DNA of 64,000 nt from Gambelia wislizenii (GCA_030847615.1 JAUMIR010000004.1:220461001-220525000); one strand, 5' to 3'. Shown: positions 23,199 through 35,110, counted from the stretch's first letter. Numbers and translations are program-made. Notes: generated by a model not told the origin, from the sequence alone.

Positions 23199-23252
23199 AA
23201 AAAAAAAAAGGTTTCCTTCTCTCTCTCTCTCTCTCTCAAAAAAAAAAAAAAG
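23199..23252. repeat. A-run, TC microsatellite and second A-run
   Basis: A14, then gtttcc(tc)n, then A13. It could be the tail of a decayed retroposon, but nothing adjacent confirms that. Confidence 0.7.
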
Positions 23253-23622
23253 GATGAAAAATATTCTTCAATTGGTGTGGAGCAGCCCTGGAAAAATGTG
23301 GAAAAACAGTCCAACAACTCATGAATCAGCATTTCCTTTTTGATCCTCCACTGAAGAACATTTTATGCACCAACAGAATGAATGGAGTGCTACTTCCCTA
23401 GGAGTGCACTTTGCTACAGCAAGGTTTGTTTGTTTTCATTATCTGTTCTCCCCCTTAATGATTTTTGTTTCTAAAAAGGGGTGGAAGGTAAATGAAAGAG
23501 AGAGGAACATAACAGTAAAACTAGAGGGGCGGGGAAATCAGGCCCCTTGCTATTGCTAAAGGTCCGTTCTGGGAAGAAAAAGGTTGAAGGATGTACCTTA
23601 AAAAAAAAAAAAGGACTTCTCT

Positions 23623-23672
23623 AACTATGCATTCTTACAAGCACATTCTCAAAATGCACATTAGAAAATAAC
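23623..23672. repeat. Second copy of the duplicated intronic segment
   Basis: It matches 22249-22300 in direct orientation, 1.37 kb away, and follows an A-run at 23599-23612. Confidence 0.8.
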
Positions 23673-24034
23673 CACAACTTTACCAGTCTTCTGAAAAAAA
23701 AAATCCTTTTATTATTCATTTAGTATTATAGTATTTCAGGAGATCTCTAACCAGATTTCATTTTGCCTTTACTTGAAGCGCGCCTAATTCTTTTAGAGAC
23801 ATGCATATGTATGCTGCTGCTATGTGCGACATTCATAGCCAGAAACACCAGAATATCTTATATCTGCAAGTTAACTTTTGGCTTAAACATTTCCACCAAA
23901 ATGATGATCTGTGCTAACAGTTGAAGTGAAAGATAAAACTGTAACCTGGGTCCTGGTTAGATCCAGGTCACAGGATCATCACCTGAGCAAACTCTGAAGG
24001 GGAACATTGCCATATGCCTACTTCCATGAGACAA

Positions 24035-24327
24035 AGGGCTCTTCATACTATATAAATATAGCACTATGATTCCACTTTAATTGCTATGGCTACGTCCTAT
24101 GGAGTCATGAGTTTGGTAGTCTGGTGAGGCACTACAGGAGCTCTCTGGCTGCAGATCCTATTTAGAATCTGCACTTATAACTGTGTAGTATGAAAGGACC
24201 CCAGAGTTTGGAAATCTCCTTCTTTGGGCTACAACATGCAGAATGCCATATCCGGCAGTCATCGCAGACTATGCTGATAGGGGTGTTCTGCCAGCTGCAG
24301 TCCACAAAGGGAATTTTCCAAACTCTG
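24035..24327. mobile_element. Two adjacent palindromic MITEs
   Basis: The first (24035-24202) runs from gggctcttcatact to agtatgaaaggacccc. The second (about 24204-24327) runs from cagagtttggaaatctcc to its inverse ggaattttccaaactctg. Both are short non-autonomous elements. Family is uncertain, hAT being likely. Confidence 0.65.
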
Positions 24328-24429
24328 CATGAGACCAACATCAAAGGTAAGCCATGAATGAAAACAAAATATCACAGCAGAATAACACCTTCTGTTAGGT
24401 AAAAAGAGAACAGAAGGTTACTCTCATGT

Positions 24430-24790
24430 TTTAAAGCCTCAAAGGTCTCCTACCATTGGTTGGTGGGATCCTTGCAGGGCCTTTCTGATAACAGCTCCTC
24501 ACCTCTGGAACTTCCTCCCTTTAAGAGATACATTTCCCTATTTTCTTTTAATTGGCTGCTATTTTTTTTAAAAAAATAATCTAGTTGGGTGGGAAAGTTG
24601 GACTGGTTTAATTTATTACTCCTCTTTAAGAATAACTGGCAGTGTTATGTTGCTGTGTTGGCTTTTCTCCTTGATGTGCTGTGTGCTGCTTTTAAAAATC
24701 TTTAGGTCTTAAAAATAATCCATTTATGATTTTAAGATACTGATATTTATTATTTTTGTTTCAAATGTTTTATTGGAAGCCACACTGTTT
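24430..24790 (+). mobile_element. Possible L2-like LINE 3' remnant
   Basis: ctctggaacttcctcccttt corresponds to the conserved ctttggaatgccctcccc of the element at 34545. An AT-rich 3' region with tgctgtgtgctgctttt follows. It is strongly decayed. Confidence 0.4.
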
Positions 24791-24892
24791 CAAGCAGCAG
24801 CATCTGACCATGTAGTTGTGTGATCAGGTGGCAATGACTCTCCTAAAGGCAGGATGTTGTGCCAGGTATAGCACAGATGAGGGACTAAATAC

Positions 24893-24982
24893 TCTAAAGG
24901 CACCAGATACCATCAGATCTTGGAAGCTAAGCAGGATCAGACCTGGTTAGTACTGGGATGGGAGGTCACCCATGAATACCAG
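24893..24982 (+). mobile_element. 5S-rRNA-derived SINE head, interrupted
   Basis: atcagatcttggaagctaag, caggatcagacctggttagt and actgggatgggag are nearly vertebrate 5S rRNA, including its internal promoter region. The rest of the SINE resumes at 26009. It is not a 5S gene: its start differs and the SINE tail follows. Confidence 0.8.
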
Positions 24983-26008
24983 GGGATCAGTTATACAGGA
25001 GAATTAAGTGCGGAAAGTATCGCCTTACTTCCCTTTCGTACCAGTGGCCATTTGTTCCCACAATTTTCTTCTAAAGTGGTTGTAGCGAAGAAGTAGCAAT
25101 TTTGCAGTTCACACAGCCACGCCGCTCCTGAGGCCTCTAAGGGCTAGAGTCCGTGGCACAGCATGGGGGGATGGGCAAAAGGCCCAACGACAGCAACAAT
25201 GCCACTGCTGTTTTGGGGAACTTTGGGGGGCTTTGCAAGACTGGGGGGGGGGAAATGCTGCATTTTTAAGTCAGTTTCGGCCCATTCAGGAACAAAAATT
25301 TCCTCCCAAATCTTCCCCCAAAGTTTTTTTTTAAAAATTGTGGGGCTGAGAGCTAGAAAGTTCTTCTGTCTGCGGCATATGGGACGAAGGCCCAACAATA
25401 GCAACAACGGCCACTCTACAGCCACACCGCTTCCGAGGCCTCTAGGGCCAGAGTCAGCTGCACAGAAAGGAGGGAGCAGCTGAAGGCTCAGTGACAACAG
25501 CCCTGCCCTGTGCTGTGCCCGAGTCTATTGTTGGGCCTTGGCCGCACCCCCCTGTGTCGCGGACGCTGACCCTAGAGGCCTCGGGAGCAGTGCAACAGTT
25601 CACACAGCTTTAGGCTGCTCCTCTATGGCTGGAGTCTGTGGCGCAGTGGTGGAGGGCAGGCCAAAGGCCCAAAGACCCCACAGCAAGGCAGCTGTGTCCC
25701 TTCCCTCCCACATGCAGCACAGCAAACTCCTCCTTCTTGTTGCTGCAAATTTTGCCCTTTTGCAAATTGATTGTATAGATGACCGCTTGCAAATTTGTTG
25801 TACACATGTCCTATTGTGCCGATTTTTCCAAATATATCATCACTTCTTTTCAAAAAAGATCAGGGGAAATTGCAATAGCAGTTATCGCACATTTCAATGG
25901 TATTTTTGCCCCCTCCTTCTGAATACTGTGACTTTGGCCCAAAATGTGTGAGGACATTAGGAATATGGGCAAATTCTTTGAGGATTTTTTTGCCGTGTAA
26001 ATGACCCC
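24983..26008. mobile_element. 1-kb GC-rich insertion inside the 5S SINE
   Basis: The ends are loosely inverted: ggggatcagttatacagg at the left and, in reverse from the right, ggggtcatttacacggc. The interior contains several related segments (ccgctcctgaggcctctaag near 25121; ccgcttccgaggcctctagg near 25428; an inverted ccctagaggcctcgggagc near 25571; ctggagtctgtggcgcagtg near 25629). No transposase is visible, and the long open frames seem to come from its base composition. It is probably a non-autonomous DNA transposon of unknown family. Confidence 0.65.
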
Positions 26009-26145
26009 TAAGTGTTGTCTGCTATATTTCAGAGGAAGGAACTGGCAAAGTTACCTCTGAGTATTCCTTGCCTAAGAAAACCCTGTGAAATTCATGGGGT
26101 CACTCTAAGTCAACAGGACTAAGTCAACAAGACTTGAAGGCACAC
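26009..26145 (+). mobile_element. 5S-derived SINE, 3' part
   Basis: ctatatttcagaggaaggaa, ctctgagtattccttgccta, aaccctgtgaaattcatggg and a tail acttgaaggcacacacata. The intact copy at 61785-61975 shows that this follows directly on the 5S head. Confidence 0.8.
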
Positions 26146-26552
26146 ACATATACATAGCACAGATGCTAAACAGTTGGGATTTCTGTTTGGGCAGAAGCCC
26201 ACCCCACACCTGCACCCAGCTCTGATATTTTACAGCCACTCTCTGTATAATTCGGAATTCTGCAGACGTGCAGATCGGAAAGAAAGAAAAAATCATTTTT
26301 TCTTTCCTTGACAGTCAGTACCAAATACTGTCACTTTTCGGGACCAGGAGGGTATCAAACACCAACTAAACTTGGTGTATTTATTCTACCTGTTCTCTTA
26401 TGAGGGCACTGCTTCTTAAAACTTTAAGACATTGCCATTAGGCAATAGCCTGTGGTCAGGTTAAATGGACTCAGCAGTTTTCATTTTTACTTACTATAGT
26501 TTTCTGTGCTCCTTTTCTACATCTCATGTTTCTCTAAAAAAATTTAAACACA

Positions 26553-26672
26553 CTTGTGTATCTATGCCTTCAAGTCACCGGTTGACTTATGGTGACCCCC
26601 ACGAATTTCACAGGGTTTTCTTAGGCAAAGAATGCTCAGAGGTGGCTTTGCCAATTCCTCCCTCTGAAATGA
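26553..26672 (-). mobile_element. 5S-type SINE tail fragment
   Basis: In reverse it matches 26025-26145 (gccttcaagtcaccggttga, atttcacagggttttctt, ccctctgaaat). The 5S head is missing. Confidence 0.75.
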
Positions 26673-26934
26673 ATTCAAGACCAGAAATCTGGAAGTACAG
26701 ATGGCACCCAAAACAAAAGAGAGATTGCTTCTTTCCTTCTTACGTCAATTATCCATTCCTAATAACAGGAAGGGACCTTATACATAGTCAAAACACTGGT
26801 CTCATGAGGCCTAGTAATGGGCTTCAGGATATTCCCGTTTTACACGGAGAGCCCATTAATAGAACTTAGGGCCTTTTAACAAGCAAAGCATGTGCTTGTT
26901 TATATACTGAACTTACCTACCACCACCCGATTAA

Positions 26935-27300
26935 AATGAGTGCTTAAGCTGTTTAACATTTATAAAAATAAAACACATTAAACATTAAAATTCAATCAAA
27001 CACACATCAATAAAATATTTAAAAACACCTCAATAAGAAGGGAAACACAGCGCCCTTGAGATTAAAACTTCCATCAGCAACACATCAGATTGGATGTCCA
27101 AAGCCTGTATAAATAAAAGTGTCTTTTACCTGGTGGTAGAAAGTTAGCAACTAGTTTGGCCTTCCTTGGCAGAGAATTCCAGAGTGGAAGCAGCTACTGA
27201 AATGCTCTTCTGTGTTCCCACCAAATATGCCTCTGAAAATGGCAAAATAGCAAGAAAGGTCTCTCCTGAGGCCTTTAAAACCCAGGCAGGCTTGTGTGGA
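26935..27300 (-). mobile_element. L2-like LINE 3' remnant
   Basis: In reverse it contains ggtgggaacacagaagagca, tggaattctctgccaaggaa and a poly-AT 3' region, paralleling the L2-like element at 34545-35110. It lies next to the donor of the acidic RREB1 exon. Confidence 0.55.
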
Positions 27301-27344
27301 TCATTCATAGTGCTGTCAATAATGCCCAGTAAGCCCCTGCTTAC

Positions 27345-28127
27345 CTGTATGGGACCTCATGTGCCTTGTCAAGTCTTGCAGAGACCAAAATCTCTTGTTG
27401 CACACTGTACAAACTTTCTTTCTCTTGTCTGCCTTTGATTCACCCTTAGCCCCACCAACAGCCTTTGGCTTCCTGTCATCGTCACTCTTCTCAGAAGATT
27501 TCCTCTCCACGCTCTCTCCTTCAGAGATGCTTTCGCTTTCCTCGTTCTCCCTTCCTGTTGCCTCACCAGCTGTGGGGGTTTCTACTACCTTGGTGTCCAT
27601 TCTGGAGTCTTCCTGCTCAAGAGAAGGATCATCCTGAGCAACAGAAACTGGGGCCATATCCTGTAAGCCTTTGCTTTCATCCTCACTGCTCTTTTCATCC
27701 TTCCTGTCATCATGTACATGAGCTTTTCTATGTCGGGTAAGAGTGCCAGCGAATTTGAAGCATTTCCCACAAATGTCACAAGTGTGCTTGTTTTCAGTCT
27801 GAACACCACTACCTGTGCTCTGGTCACTCTCAGACAGCTTAAAGTCCATTAGCTTGCTAGCAAAATTGAGGTCAAGGCTTCTGTTGCTGACAGAGTCTTC
27901 TTCTGGCTCCTCTTCCTCCTCACTTAATTTCTCTTGTGCCTCCTCATGCCCCTCTTCCTCTTCCTCCTCCTCTCCTTGGGAGAAGTCCATTTTCTCCTCC
28001 TCTTCTTTGGGACTGCACTCTGATACTTCTAGAAGCTCAGTTGCCTCCTCTGGGTGGTCTCGCTCTCCAGAGGTCAAGTCAAGAGCTTCGCTTCCTCCAC
28101 TTGTATTCTCCAAATCTGACTGACTAT
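27345..28127 (-). CDS. RREB1: RREB1, acidic exon with two C2H2 fingers
   Basis: This 783-nt exon (261 codons, phase 1 to phase 1) starts DSQSDLENTSGG after a tctcttgcag acceptor and ends HMRSHTG at a GTAAGCAG donor. It carries a Glu-rich acidic block (about exon residues 45-85), then a finger CDICGKCFKF (near 120), a Ser/Glu/Asp-rich linker, a SSEKSDDDRKPK segment and a second finger CTVCNKRFWS (near 235). ALDLTSGE near the start resembles a weak second CtBP-type motif. The final HTG linker continues into GERPYKC of the last exon, a canonical finger-to-finger linker. The order and wording match the C-terminal part of mammalian RREB1. This exon is also symmetric in phase, so its loss would not shift the frame either. 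Confidence 0.96.
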
Positions 28128-28407
28128 CTGCAAGAGAAAACAAGAGAAACAACTGAACCCCCTAGCAATCCAGAATACAAGAGACTTCATGAAGCCCCAT
28201 TACCATTGCTTCTGATGACTTCACCACCATCCACAGACAGATTTGTTCAGGGTCAGTGCTCAAAATATTCCTGGTCAAGGATTATCAGCTTAATCCAGAC
28301 TTAGTTATGTTTAAAGACGACCCACTGAAATCAATGAAGCTGAAGTTAGTCACGACTAACATGCCTCACTGACCTCCTTGGCTCTACTCTCATCTTGACA
28401 AGGCATT

Positions 28408-28530
28408 ACGTACACTGCATAATTATTACAGTTTGATACCACATTTATTGCCCTGGTTCCTTCTTATGGAATTCTGGAGTCTGTAGTTTAGTGAGGCATC
28501 TAGAATTCTCTACTAGACAGTTCTAATGTT
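28408..28530. mobile_element. hAT-like MITE, half copy
   Basis: acactgcataattattacag, tttgataccacattta and ctgtagtttagtgaggcat match the left half of the elements at 15765 and 2956. Confidence 0.55.
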
Positions 28531-29584
28531 GTACAGTAGTTTAGTTTCAAGAGGCAAGCTATTCATGCACAGAAATTTGAGACTTGGTTGCGACAATTTT
28601 TATGCTGCATAGGATGCATTTGTTCCACAATAGCTTGGTAAAAATTGTGAGAACCATGAAATTCTACTTTGCCTATAGAACAAGCTTCTATACAAGTGAA
28701 ACACTGAAGTAGCCATGCTGCTGCTGTTGCACGTGTGAATTGGCCCCTTGGATGTCAAAGAGAAGGAAGGTGAATACAGTAGTACAAATGTTGTGTTGGG
28801 ATTTATGACAAAATATACCACCTTATTTCTCATTATGCCCTGGGGACTTTGTGAACAAAAGCAACATAAAATACAGGAATTTTTCAGCAAGGTATTTGAT
28901 TTTATGCATATGGCTAAGGTGCACCCATTTTTGTCTGGTTAAGCAAAATTAAACTATATGTGTTTATAATGTAATCAATGGAAACTTGATATAAATACAC
29001 ATTTTTAAAAACCAAAGAAAACTTGGCTAAATATTGCCACCTAAAAGAAATGTTATAAAAGGAATTTCTTACTAGTAAAACCTACTCACACTGATCTAAC
29101 AAAAGGAAACATGCGCAGAACAAAGTGATTGTACCACTCTCTGGACTTGTTCTAGAAAAAGTCTACACATGGTTATGTTCAACACCCCTGGTGATCTGCC
29201 TATGGGGAGATGAGAACTTCATCCTTCTCTTGAGTAGATAACCAAGATTAAAGATTCCTGGATCAGGCCTTCAATTGTAAGAAACAAATGTGCAGTAACC
29301 CTTAAGAGTGTACATGCCTTCCTATTTGTTTTGGTCAACAATTTTAAAAGTGGTGACCTTCTTTCACCAGATTCATACTATCTCTATTTCTCACAAGCTG
29401 CAATATGCTGCAAGCATTTAAAAAACAAAACAAAACCTTAATTCAGCACTACCTTATTAGAACACACCAAAATGTCACAAAAAAGCAAGGGAACTTTTTT
29501 ATTTCTTCAGACCTCAGCTATTAAGCTGAGGAAATGCAAGGAAAGCCTGGCTTCATTTAAAGCCACAAAATCTCTACTTAGTTA
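28531..29584. other. RREB1 intron, no feature recognised
   Basis: AT-rich DNA with short uninformative open frames. Nothing else was seen. Confidence 0.5.
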
Positions 29585-29592
29585 TTCTAGAC

Positions 29593-29828
29593 CAGTGGTT
29601 CTCAACCTGTGGGTCCCCAGATGTTGTTGAACTACAGTTCCCAGGAGCCCTCCGAGGTCTCACCTTGACAACCTGGTGGTCCTCCCAGTAATTAGTGAGG
29701 CTGTAGGATTGAACTCACAGCCTCACTAATGACTGGGAGGATCACCTGGCTGTCAAGGTGAGACCTCAGAGGGCTCCTGGGAACTGTAGTCCAACAATAT
29801 CTGGGGACCCACAGGTTGAGAACCACTG
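29593..29828. mobile_element. Near-perfect foldback hAT MITE with 8-bp target duplication
   Basis: It starts cagtggttctcaacctgtgg and ends with the complement ccacaggttgagaaccactg. The arms of about 110 bp match closely to the centre. TTCTAGAC flanks it exactly on both sides (29585-29592 and 29829-29836). An RNA from either strand would fold into one long hairpin. Confidence 0.93.
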
Positions 29829-29960
29829 TTCTAGACAATTGCAAAAACTGGAACACTGCTTTGTGACACTGCAAATAGTCCCTAGCCAAGATAGAGATAG
29901 ATAACAGTTTTTTGGCATTTTTCTAATGAACCAACACAGCTTCCTTTGCTTTTTACAGTA

Positions 29961-30166
29961 CAGATCAACCCCCGTACCCACAGGAGATACGTTCCAAGAC
30001 CCCCTGTGGATACCTGAAACTGTGGATAATAGGCAACCCTATTATTTTCAATGAGATGAACACCAGATGTTGACAACAGAATCACACTGGAGGACCTAGA
30101 AATGCCTAGAGATAACATGTTTCTTCAGACATGGTAAGTGAAACTGTGGGTACAGCGGTCCACCTG
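29961..30166. mobile_element. Tigger-like MITE
   Basis: TA lies on both sides (29959-29960 and 30167-30168). It contains gatacgttccaagaccccct, gtggatacctgaaactgtgg and, near the right end, aactgtgggtacagcggtcc. It is related to 45240-45503 (both contain a ggacctagaa(g)atgcctagag phrase). Confidence 0.75.
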
Positions 30167-30169
30167 TAT

Positions 30170-33100
30170 CTATTGTTACAGCAGCATCGATGGATAACCT
30201 TGATCACCTTTATGGCCCCTATGCATCCAGTTTTTTTGAAAGCGCTTTCTACACAGTACAGAATCAACAGGCAATTTGTGACCCTCCAAATGTTGTTAGA
30301 TTGCAACTCTCATAATTTCTCACTCATTGGCTTTGTTGGCTGGGAGTGATGGAAGCAGTTACCAAGATCATCTGGAGGGCTACAAGATAAAAAAAATATC
30401 TAAGCCTTGAACTCATAAAAACGTAATAGCTGCTTAGTAAATATAGGGATTCAGAAACTGATTAAAAATGTTGTTCTCTTTCATGCCGACTCACCACAGA
30501 GAAGATATTTGTGAATACAAAGTCAAAGCCACCCAAGATAGAGAGACTCCTTAGAAGAATGGATGACCTTCAAAGACATGGCTGAGTCACAAAGAAATCA
30601 TCAAGCTCTAGATATTTTTAAAACACATGGATGATAAAATGATAGGGTTTACTAATTATTAAGCTGGATCAACACAAAGGGAGTGGCTCCACAAAGAAGA
30701 ACTTATAAATTTGAGTAACTTTTATGTAAGAAAAGAAAATGAATCAGTTGATTATTTCTGCACCACCAATATGTTAAATATGCATTTAATATTTCCAATA
30801 ATACAAAGGACAGACAAAATGGAAAACCTAACTATTCCACAGGAATAAAAGAAGAACACAGTTGATTAAAAATGTATTTGTTACTGTAGCTCAACAACTC
30901 ATCATATATTCCTTATCTATTACAGCACTGAGAAGGTTGCAGCCTAAACAGAAGTGTTAATAGTTCAAAATAAAAGGCAGTAAAAGTCCCTAAGAGGTTT
31001 TTTTAAATTTGCATACCAATAACTGAATATTGATCAATCAAAGAAGGTTTTTAAGTAGTTTACAGTAGGAAAAAAAATACTTTATTGCTCCTCATAACAG
31101 TCATAGCTATGCATGTTGAACACATGGGAAGAAGGGCCGTAACCTTTGAGTTTTTAAAAAACACATATCAAACGTTCAAGAGTTTTAAAACTACCTTTCG
31201 TCTCAAACAATATGGAATTGGCCATTAAATCTTGTTTTTTACAGGGCACATTTAGCTTTTTATGTCCTACACATTAGCTTCTTTAATCCTGTCATCATTA
31301 CCTCCTTATTCAGCACTTATCATAGTAGCTTAAACTCCACTGCACACAAAATGGAGCACATCCACTCCTACTGGGGGCGGGAGGGAGCCTCCTACAGGGC
31401 TAGTAATATTTTACCAGTTTTCATACAATGGGGAAAATCCAGCCATATCATTGCTTGGGTTTGTAAAGTCAACAGGATACAGTGGCTAAGAAGAGCCAGG
31501 ATGTAGAAAACTATGTTCAATACACTATTGAGCTTGGAGGCTCAAATAAGTGATATCACTCTTCCAAAGGCCACTTTCTCAACCATTTTCTAGATGAGAA
31601 AGACTTCTGCTCCTGTGGTCCCTGCTGGCTGTGGATGAGAGGATTTGTAGTCCAACAAATCAGCAGAAAGGCACCAGGTTGGGGAAGTCTGTTCTAGATT
31701 GCCAATCCAGCTGGAATTGTAAGAGAGCACACTTGCACTACACCTGCCAAACCCACTTGCTAGCATCTTTTGAGCACCTAAGCCTAAATCCAGCTGTTAG
31801 TCCCAGCCTCAGCAGACCTGCTAGATCAACTGGTGAATGATAATTCAACACAGATGTAAAATCTATTGATTCAATGAGTCTACTTTAGCAGCAACTACCA
31901 AATGGTTTTAGGCCAAAGATTCACCTTTCTAAGGAAATGCCAGCCTTGCATTAAGTGAATATTGGGTAATAAGCCTAGCTCATAAATGTTTCTTGTTGGC
32001 TGGCAAATGATGGAAGTTTTAAGCCAGGACATTTAGAGGGCACCAGGTTTGGAAAGCTCTAGTCTAAGGCATAACCTTAAGCTCTAAGGCATAACCTACT
32101 TCACAAAATCATTGCAGGAATGAAAATGGTGATGTTCTGAGCTCAATGACTGTACAATCAGATTAAAATCTCATGGGGGGGGGAGGAGGTTAAGGATGTT
32201 TGGTTTTTGCAATTACCCTTTCTTTAGTGCCAGGTTGCTGTGGACCTCTTCCAACATAAACCTGCAGCCAAAATCCCTGACCTTATACCAGCTAGCTTAT
32301 TTTGCCATTTTTCTTTATAGGAGAAGAAAATAGATTCTAATATGCATTTAAAAGCATTTATCTAAGAAAGTGGCTAACCTAGGACAAATTATGTAGCACA
32401 GGTCTGGCTTTTGTGAATGTACTCCACACTGAAAGCAGAATTTAGCCTGCCTGCATTCTTGTCATGGTTAAAGGAGAAACTCTTCCAGGGTGGGGCGGAG
32501 ACGGGAATTCACTTCTCAAAACCTTGAGGTCCATGAAGTCCAAGAGCAACTGGGTGGAACTTCAGGGGATTAAAAACAGTTAGTACTAACTGAAATGCCT
32601 ACATATGAGTGTGTGAGATAAAGGAGTATATAATTTGCATAACAGTCAGCTATGTAACCAAACATGCCAGCTCCCAAGGATTTTGGTATAAGCAGCTGTA
32701 AGGATCCCTACAGAACTCCTTCCATTCTTTCACTCACCTAATGGAGAAAGAAAATCTAAAGAGGTCTCCTTGTTTACTAAAGTCCCCAAGAGACGAAGAG
32801 TAAGTGACACATGCTCCCGACCACATAAAATTGTTAAGATCTGCAAATACTTCACACATTTACACTGGGAAATTTTGAGAAACTAATAGTGATCAAGGAA
32901 GGAAGGAAGGAAGGGCTGGTGTACTTTGATTTATTCTTGGCTCAAAAAGTCTGCAAAATATTGGGACTGTACTATATTGATTCCTACTGTTGTTTTAACA
33001 GCTTGTCAGAAAACCAATGAAGAGTATTGATTAGAAACGGTGGACTTTTCTAGCATACCTCTACAGTCACTTCTAATTTCTACAGAATGACAAGGCATTC

Positions 33101-33960
33101 CCTCCCCTCAACCCCCACACACCAGAGCCAATCCCAAACAGCTTCCACTAGGTGGAACACTTTAGTAATATTGCCTTCTCACAAGTGGAAGGATTCATAT
33201 TTCTGCCAGTTAGACTTCTCATTCTGTTTTCTGAGATAAATGTGACCTGCTTACATTTACCTCTAAGTAGGCATAATATGTCCTCTCTGTAGCGATGTAT
33301 CAGAAACTAACAGCAGTCTACTGTCTGCATTACAGAGAGGGTAGAGAAAAATAACCCAAATTAAATATCCGTGGGTAAAACCCTGAATGACACACAAATG
33401 CATAAATGCTCCTTCTCCAAACACTAAAAAGCTGTTCTGAAATGAACTTGCAGACTAACATTAGTGAGAATAGCTGAGAGTAGGTAGGCAGCAAAAGTTG
33501 CTCTAAAGTACACGTGAGAAAGGTGTGGTCCTTTATATACAGGTATTGTTAGACTCCAACCTTCCTCAGCCATAGTCATCCTGGCTAATGAGACCTGGAG
33601 TTCTACATATGGATGGCCATAAATTTCCCGCACCTGTTCTAAAGCTTAAAAATGTCGTTAAGAAAAGTGTTTTTTTTTTTAATAAATAAATAAATAAATC
33701 TGCTTTTATAATAGGAAAAAAACTCTGCATGTCATTTTGTTCCTAGTGAGAAGTAAGATCCCACACACTTCTGCCCCAGGTCAGAGCATAGAAAAATTGC
33801 CATTTGGAGATCCCCCCCACCAAAAAAAACCCTCCTAGAATCCAACAGCCAATATGGATAGTGGTTAATCCAACTGGCGGATTTTGAGGGTTGTACTTTT
33901 CCAAACTCTGCTCCAGAGGAAATGAGCAATTTGTAATATTTAATATGCATGTTGTCTGTT
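30170..33960. other. RREB1 intron, mostly unique-looking
   Basis: Only hAT-like scraps are visible (about 31615-31695 and 31995-32070), plus a GGAA tract at about 32899-32916 and a TAAA tract at about 33681-33700. No exon-like sequence was recognised on either strand. Confidence 0.5.
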
Positions 33961-33962
33961 TT

Positions 33963-34150
33963 CCTATTATTTATACTTATATCCTGCCTTTCCGTAAAGG
34001 TGTCATGATACCACACATGGTCACTGTTCCCACCTCCAATTTTATCCTCACAAAAAACTTGAGAAGTTGGTTAGGCTTTGGAGGGGAGGAAATCACATTC
34101 ACCCTCTGGACATACATGCCCAAAGCTACTATACTTTAAAGATTGGATTG
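33963..34150 (-). mobile_element. MIR-like SINE fragment
   Basis: tatttatacttatatcctgc at the left is the reversed tail, and ttttatcctcacaaaaaact then gttggttaggcttt is the conserved MIR core, seen in reverse. Confidence 0.6.
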
Positions 34151-34205
34151 CAGGCATGTGCCCTTCATTTCACCATGTAATGGGTCCAGTATATAAAATC
34201 AAGTG

Positions 34206-34281
34206 GCTAAAAACCCCGTAACAGGTTTGCCTTAGGGTTGCCATAAGTCAGAAATGACTTGAACGCACATGACAACAACAG
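34206..34281 (+). mobile_element. Sauria-type SINE, 3' end only
   Basis: aacaggtttgccttagggtt, gccataagtcagaaatgact, tgaacgcacatgacaacaac: the Bov-B-like tail. Confidence 0.8.
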
Positions 34282-34544
34282 TGATGCTGAACAGCCAACA
34301 TTCAGGTTTCAGTTTTAATTCTGAGAAGTTCCTCTCCACTGACTGCACAGCATCATTTATTATTATTTATTTATCATCCGTGAATAATAAGTCATTACTG
34401 CTAACGTGGCCTATTTACTTTTATGTAGACAAGCGAAAGTGTATCTCTGGAAGATCAAAAGAACGTCACAATCAATGTACCACATTAGAGCAGGAAGTTT
34501 CACCATGATTTCACCATCATCTTCATTCACCTCATCACAAAGGA

Positions 34545-35110
34545 GCATACAACTCCCTTGTTATAAGAGTTCCACTGGCTGCCGGTCCATATTCAGGCTC
34601 AATTTTAAAGTGCTGGTGAAGATCTATAAAACCCTATACAGCTTGGATCCAGGCTATTTCCCTCTATGAGCCCACTAGAGCCCTAAGATCTTCTGAAGAG
34701 CCCCTTCTCTCTGTTCCACCACTTCCTCTCTCGGGTTCATTTGGTGGGAACAAAGGAGAGGCCTTTCTTGGTGGCTGCTCCCAGTCTTTGGAATGCCCTC
34801 CCCTAGGAAGGCCAGGATGGCTCCCTCCTCATTCTCCTTCTGTCAGCATTGAAAACATTCTTGTACCACCAGGCTTTAGGAAGAGAAAGGGATGGTATGC
34901 TGTGCTGTTCTGTGGTTTGTATAGTTATTTAATGAATTCTAATGTTTGTAATGTTTAAACTTCATAAACTGTTTAATTGCTTTTTAAATTACTTTTATAC
35001 TTTTATCAAAGTTTTGGTAGTTTTTAATCTGTATTGTTTTAAAATATGTTGTTAGCTGCCTTGAGTCCTATTATCAGGAGAAAGGAAGGATATAAATGAA
35101 TAAAATAAGA
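34545..35110 (+). mobile_element. L2-like LINE, 3' end
   Basis: A plus-strand frame reads LNFKVLVKIYKTLYSLDPGY, the end of an L2/CR1-group reverse transcriptase (HWLPV..FK.L...YK.L....P.Y pattern). Then come gaatgccctcccc and an AT-rich 3' UTR ending ggatataaatgaataaaat. It is 5' truncated. Confidence 0.75.

Noticed and set aside
24893..24982. A 5S rRNA gene
   Set aside because: Only the inner and 3' part resembles 5S rRNA, with many changes, and the intact paralogue at 61785-61975 shows it is a SINE head.
27359..28304. Ser-rich plus-strand frames near the acidic RREB1 exon
   Set aside because: Ser-rich reading comes from the complement of Glu-rich codons in the real exon.
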